Positions 61,214 to 64,000 of a stretch of DNA of 64,000 nucleotides are shown here, in pieces; the first letter of the stretch is position 1, and each line of letters begins with the position of its first letter. Made by a program: the position numbers and the translations under genes. Under the pieces are notes generated by a model. That model searched no databases. It was not told the origin of the DNA and saw only the letters and a program-made list of their open reading frames with translations. The DNA lies in the NCBI RefSeq assembly GCF_017581965.1, contig NZ_JAGEVF010000004.1:1-64000 (forward strand), read 5' to 3'. Origin of the DNA: Winogradskyella pelagia (lineage in GTDB: Bacteria; Bacteroidota; Bacteroidia; Flavobacteriales; Flavobacteriaceae).

Positions 61214-61273
61214 TATATGTCTAAGGTTTTTAATTTATTTGCTAGACCAAATAACCAAATCATAAGAAGGTTA

Positions 61274-61849
61274 ATGCCCAAATTAAATAAAATAAAGTTC
61301 GCCATTATCCTATTATTACTAACAGTGACCTGCGAGCGCGATGATATTTGTGCTGAAGGGACCGAAACCACGCCGCGCATGGTAGTTGGTTTCTACGATG
61401 TTTCAAATCAAGAGGAATTTAAAAGTGTCTTAAGACTTACAGCTTATGGAGAAGGTCTTGTTTTAGATGAAAATGGCCAACCGAGCCAACCAACAAGTAG
61501 TTCGGAGGCTACATTGGTTTTTAATTCTAATACAACAGAGCTTTCTTTACCATTGCGTATTGGTAATGAAGGTGAAGAAATAACCACTAGATTTATACTA
61601 GAAAAAAACACAAACCTTAGGCTCGATGAAGACCCTAATACGCAATCGAATGAAGATATTATTGAAATTAAATACAAACCGCAATTTGTATACGTATCTA
61701 GAGCGTGCGGTTATAAAAGTATTTTTACGGAATTGGAAGTTTTACGTGTTGATGATTCTGATAATTGGATAATAGACATACTTATTGACGATACCATTAA
61801 TGCCACTGTTGAAAACGAAAATAGTATTCATGTACAGATATTTCATTAA
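61274..61849 (+). CDS. DUF6452 lipoprotein
   Basis: About 191 residues from the ATG at 61274 (MPKLNKIKF); an upstream in-frame ATG at 61217 would put 19 residues before the signal peptide and is less likely. Lipobox at LLTVTCERDD. Mature domain beta-rich (TTPRMVVGFYD, TLVFNSNTTELSLPLRIG, YVSRACGYKSIFTEL), with cysteine pairs that may be disulfides. Conserved in Flavobacteriaceae beside DUF6048. Function unknown. Confidence 0.88.
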   Translation: MPKLNKIKFAIILLLLTVTCERDDICAEGTETTPRMVVGFYDVSNQEEFKSVLRLTAYGEGLVLDENGQPSQPTSSSEATLVFNSNTTELSLPLRIGNEGEEITTRFILEKNTNLRLDEDPNTQSNEDIIEIKYKPQFVYVSRACGYKSIFTELEVLRVDDSDNWIIDILIDDTINATVENENSIHVQIFH

Positions 61850-62573
61850 AATACTGCTTGTCTTTTTGACGTTTTCAACTTTGGGAATTGCTCAGAATGA
61901 TGGCGAGGTAGTTAAAGACACTTTAATCTATAAACAAAAATATGGCCTACGAATAGGTGCTGATATTAGTAAATTAGCGAGATCATTTATTGATGAGAAT
62001 TATACTGGTATTGAAATTATGGCGGACTATCGCCTAACAAAACGGATTTATTTAGCAGGTGAAATTGGAAATGAAGAGCGTACAATTGAAAATGAAGTAC
62101 TTAGTAGTACTGCCAAAGGAAGTTATTTCAAAGGTGGGATAGATATGAACTTTTACAGAAACTGGCTAGATATGCAAAACATGATATATGCCGGTTTTAG
62201 AGTTGGTGCAAGTACGTTTAGCCAAACACGAAATAGCTACGATATTTACAATGTGAACAATCAATATTGGGATGAACAATTTTCTATTCAAGAAGCTCAA
62301 GAATTCAATGGACTAACGGCAATTTGGGGAGAGCTTATTATTGGTTTAAAAGCAGAATTGTTTACTAATTTCTTTGCAGGAATCAATGCACAACTAAAAA
62401 TATTAGTCTCGCAAACATCTCCAGACAATTTTGAAAACCTTTATATTCCAGGGTTTAATAGAACCTATGACAGCGGTAGTTTTGGTTCTGGATTTGGATT
62501 CAACCTCTCCTATCTTATCCCAATATTTAAAAAAGATAAGATTATAGTTAAGGATATTGAATCCAATAATTAG
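61830..62573 (+). CDS. DUF6048 outer-membrane-type protein
   Basis: About 247 residues from the ATG at 61830 (MYRYFIKILL); the frame extends to 61785 but without a signal peptide there. Signal peptide to GIAQN. Beta-barrel-like strands: YGLRIGADISKLARSF, YTGIEIMADYRLTKRIYLAGEIG, YAGFRVGASTF, GELIIGLKAELFTNFFAGIN, ending FNLSYLIPIF plus a short tail. Overlaps DUF6452 by 20 bases, so tightly coupled; the pair probably works together at the outer membrane, as inferred from conserved adjacency. Confidence 0.88.
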   Translation: MYRYFIKILLVFLTFSTLGIAQNDGEVVKDTLIYKQKYGLRIGADISKLARSFIDENYTGIEIMADYRLTKRIYLAGEIGNEERTIENEVLSSTAKGSYFKGGIDMNFYRNWLDMQNMIYAGFRVGASTFSQTRNSYDIYNVNNQYWDEQFSIQEAQEFNGLTAIWGELIIGLKAELFTNFFAGINAQLKILVSQTSPDNFENLYIPGFNRTYDSGSFGSGFGFNLSYLIPIFKKDKIIVKDIESNN

Positions 62574-62660
62574 GACTATTAAATTATCTACTTTTCTACC
62601 ATTTTTTAAATTGATTCTATTAAAATAATTACCTATCTTTTCTATGCTAAAATTCTATGT

Positions 62661-63188
62661 ATGGAAAAAGAATCCATTGCCAATTTAATTGATGAAAAGT
62701 ACAGCGCACTTATAGAGTGGATAGAAAATCATCCTGATGAATTATGGACTCATGGTCCTGAGGGTAAATGGACTACAGGACAGCACGTCCTTCACGTATT
62801 ACAAAGCACAATACCGCTAAATAATGCTTTAAGTCTTCCAAAATTTGTTGTGCGCTATAGGTTCGGAAAAGCCAATAGAGCTGTTCGTGAATATGATGCC
62901 ATAATTAAAAGATATAAAGAGCGTTTAGAGCAATCTAAAGGAAAAACCTTTAAGGGATCACAGAATATGAAGATACCGACTCTTAGCGATAAACATTACT
63001 TAATAAACAGAATACAAACGGAAAGTAAAAAGCTTCAGTATAAAACAAAGAGAATTTCCGAAAAGAATTTAGACACTTTAGTTTTGCCCCATCCTTTAAT
63101 GGGTAAAATGCCTGTTAGGGAAATCATTATGTGGTCAGCATACCATGTTGAGCATCATTTAGACATCTTAAAAAAGAAATACAGTTAA
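62661..63188 (+). CDS. DinB-family protein
   Basis: 175 residues, soluble four-helix bundle of the DinB/YfiT superfamily: GKWTTGQHVLHVLQSTIPL with the first His, and WSAYHVEHHLDILKKKY with the later His residues for the metal site. Unrelated in sequence to the DUF1572 protein at 36247 beyond the fold. Substrate unknown. Monocistronic by spacing (87 bases after DUF6048). Confidence 0.87.
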   Translation: MEKESIANLIDEKYSALIEWIENHPDELWTHGPEGKWTTGQHVLHVLQSTIPLNNALSLPKFVVRYRFGKANRAVREYDAIIKRYKERLEQSKGKTFKGSQNMKIPTLSDKHYLINRIQTESKKLQYKTKRISEKNLDTLVLPHPLMGKMPVREIIMWSAYHVEHHLDILKKKYS

Positions 63189-63271
63189 TTTAAGTCTAAA
63201 AGGCATTTATTCCCTTTGGAAAACTAATTCATTTATTTTGTGTAACTTAAACATCATAAATTCAATCAACT

Positions 63272-64000
63272 ATGAAGTTCCGTTGCTCAATTTCCCTCAG
63301 TTTCATTTTTTTCTTTCAACTTTTTTTATTTTCCCAAAACGATATAGTTATAGGAAAAATGGATAGCGTAAAGTCCACAATCCTAAATGAAACAAGAAAG
63401 TTAATGATTCATGTCCCTGAAGAAGCCACAAGTGATCTTTATGTAAATAAAAACTTTCCTGTTATATATCTTTTAGATGGTGATGCACACTTCAGGTCTG
63501 TTGTTGGACTTTTAGAACAATTAAGTAATACTTCAATGCCCAACATGATAGTAGTGGCCATACCTAATACAAACAGGAACAGAGATTTGACACCTTCTAA
63601 AGCTGAACCCTCACCACCTATGGTTCCACAAGACTTAGCTGAACAATCTGGAGGAGGCAAGAATTTTATGAATTTTTTAGAGAAGGAGTTATTCCCATAT
63701 ATTGAAAATAAATATCCTACCGCTCCATACCGCCTTTTAATCGGTCATTCATTTGGAGGCCTCTTTGCTATGGACGTCCTCCAAGATAAACCAGAGCTTT
63801 TTAATGGTTATATTTCTATTGACCCCTCGATGTGGTGGGACAACAAAAGGTTATTAACCGCATTTAAAAATTCAAATCTTAAAGGTGCTAAATATCAGAA
63901 CAAATCACTCTATTTAGGCATTGCAAACACCTTGGATTCGGGCATGGATACAACCTCTGTTAGAAAAGTGAAGGGGCCTGAGGTAGCTCATATAAATTCT
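63272..64000 (+). CDS. Alpha/beta-hydrolase-fold esterase (3' end missing)
   Basis: The frame is open from the ATG at 63272 to the window end; I translated it directly. Signal peptide (IFFFQLFLFSQ), then RKLMIHVPEEA, FPVIYLLDGDAHF, and the nucleophile elbow LLIGHSFGGLFAMD, followed by YISIDPSMWWDN. This is the putative-esterase (esterase D/IroE-like) family of serine hydrolases; the catalytic Asp and His should lie further on, beyond the window. Exported, probably periplasmic. Substrate unknown. 83 bases after the DinB gene. Confidence 0.88.
   Translation, partial: MKFRCSISLSFIFFFQLFLFSQNDIVIGKMDSVKSTILNETRKLMIHVPEEATSDLYVNKNFPVIYLLDGDAHFRSVVGLLEQLSNTSMPNMIVVAIPNTNRNRDLTPSKAEPSPPMVPQDLAEQSGGGKNFMNFLEKELFPYIENKYPTAPYRLLIGHSFGGLFAMDVLQDKPELFNGYISIDPSMWWDNKRLLTAFKNSNLKGAKYQNKSLYLGIANTLDSGMDTTSVRKVKGPEVAHINS

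Noticed and set aside
1..64000. tRNA, rRNA, insertion sequences, CRISPR arrays
   Set aside because: I looked through all gaps of more than about 80 bases and found no cloverleaf-like GC-rich segment, transposase, terminal inverted repeat with target duplication, or regularly spaced repeat. A tRNA or covariance-model scan was not possible here.

Overview
This window is a stretch of chromosome from a member of the Bacteroidota, almost certainly a marine-type Flavobacteriaceae. The evidence is the low GC (mostly in the 30s), Bacteroidota-type promoters (TTG, about 19-20 bases, TAnnTTTG), type IX secretion (T9SS) parts and cargo (PorP/SprF, a PorE-like OmpA protein, PorQ, type A and type B sorting domains), and flavobacterial families such as CCC-motif membrane proteins, DUF6452/DUF6048, head GIN domains and 6S-Flavo RNA. 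I see no tRNA or rRNA gene, CRISPR array, insertion sequence or prophage. It reads as ordinary chromosome with some notable local features.

Layout. 1-4.5 kb: the 3' end of a repeat-built surface adhesin with a type B T9SS signal, then PorP/SprF and an OmpA/TPR/PD40 protein, all on +. 4.6-9.5 kb: a CAP-domain lipoprotein, pdxH, and a minus-strand pyrimidine operon (pyrR, pyrB, a STAS-like small protein, RNase Z). 9.6-19.4 kb: a phosphorylase-like protein lacking the cofactor lysine, rpsA with a textbook promoter, a Kbp-like LysM protein, cmk, porQ, a triple-LysM protein and lon. 19.6-22.6 kb: a sigma factor, a putative membrane anti-sigma factor and two exported auto-adhesin/GIN proteins. 22.6-24.8 kb: an MFS permease and an M48 lipoprotein protease.

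24.9-35.5 kb is the metabolic centrepiece, a minus-strand alpha-glucan cluster in the order glgM, glgC, glgE, mak, glgB, GH31 glucosidase. The glycosyltransferase next to GlgC resembles actinobacterial GlgM (maltose-1-phosphate synthase) rather than classical GlgA, and no trehalose synthase is present. Read together, the genes encode glucose-1-phosphate to ADP-glucose (GlgC) to maltose-1-phosphate (GlgM) to linear glucan (GlgE) to branched glucan (GlgB). Maltokinase would recycle maltose and a cytoplasmic GH31 enzyme would trim glucan. A 13-base motif recurs upstream of glgE and of the GH31 gene at nearly the same distance.

35.7-45.8 kb: msrB, DinB-like DUF1572, lpdA, aroQ, three beta-barrel proteins, a TM2 protein, xerD, RNase Y, a 6S-type RNA, zapA and a coiled-coil protein. 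45.9-54.2 kb: an M23 peptidase/TonB-dependent receptor pair, a T9SS type A protein, an S74-chaperone protein and a cysteine desulfurase. 54.2-64 kb: a calcium-binding-repeat lipoprotein, an Smr protein, small membrane proteins, rocD with a Cys-rich insert, an RlmD-like methyltransferase without most Fe-S cysteines, a TlpA-like lipoprotein, DUF6452, DUF6048, DinB, and a truncated esterase running off the right edge.
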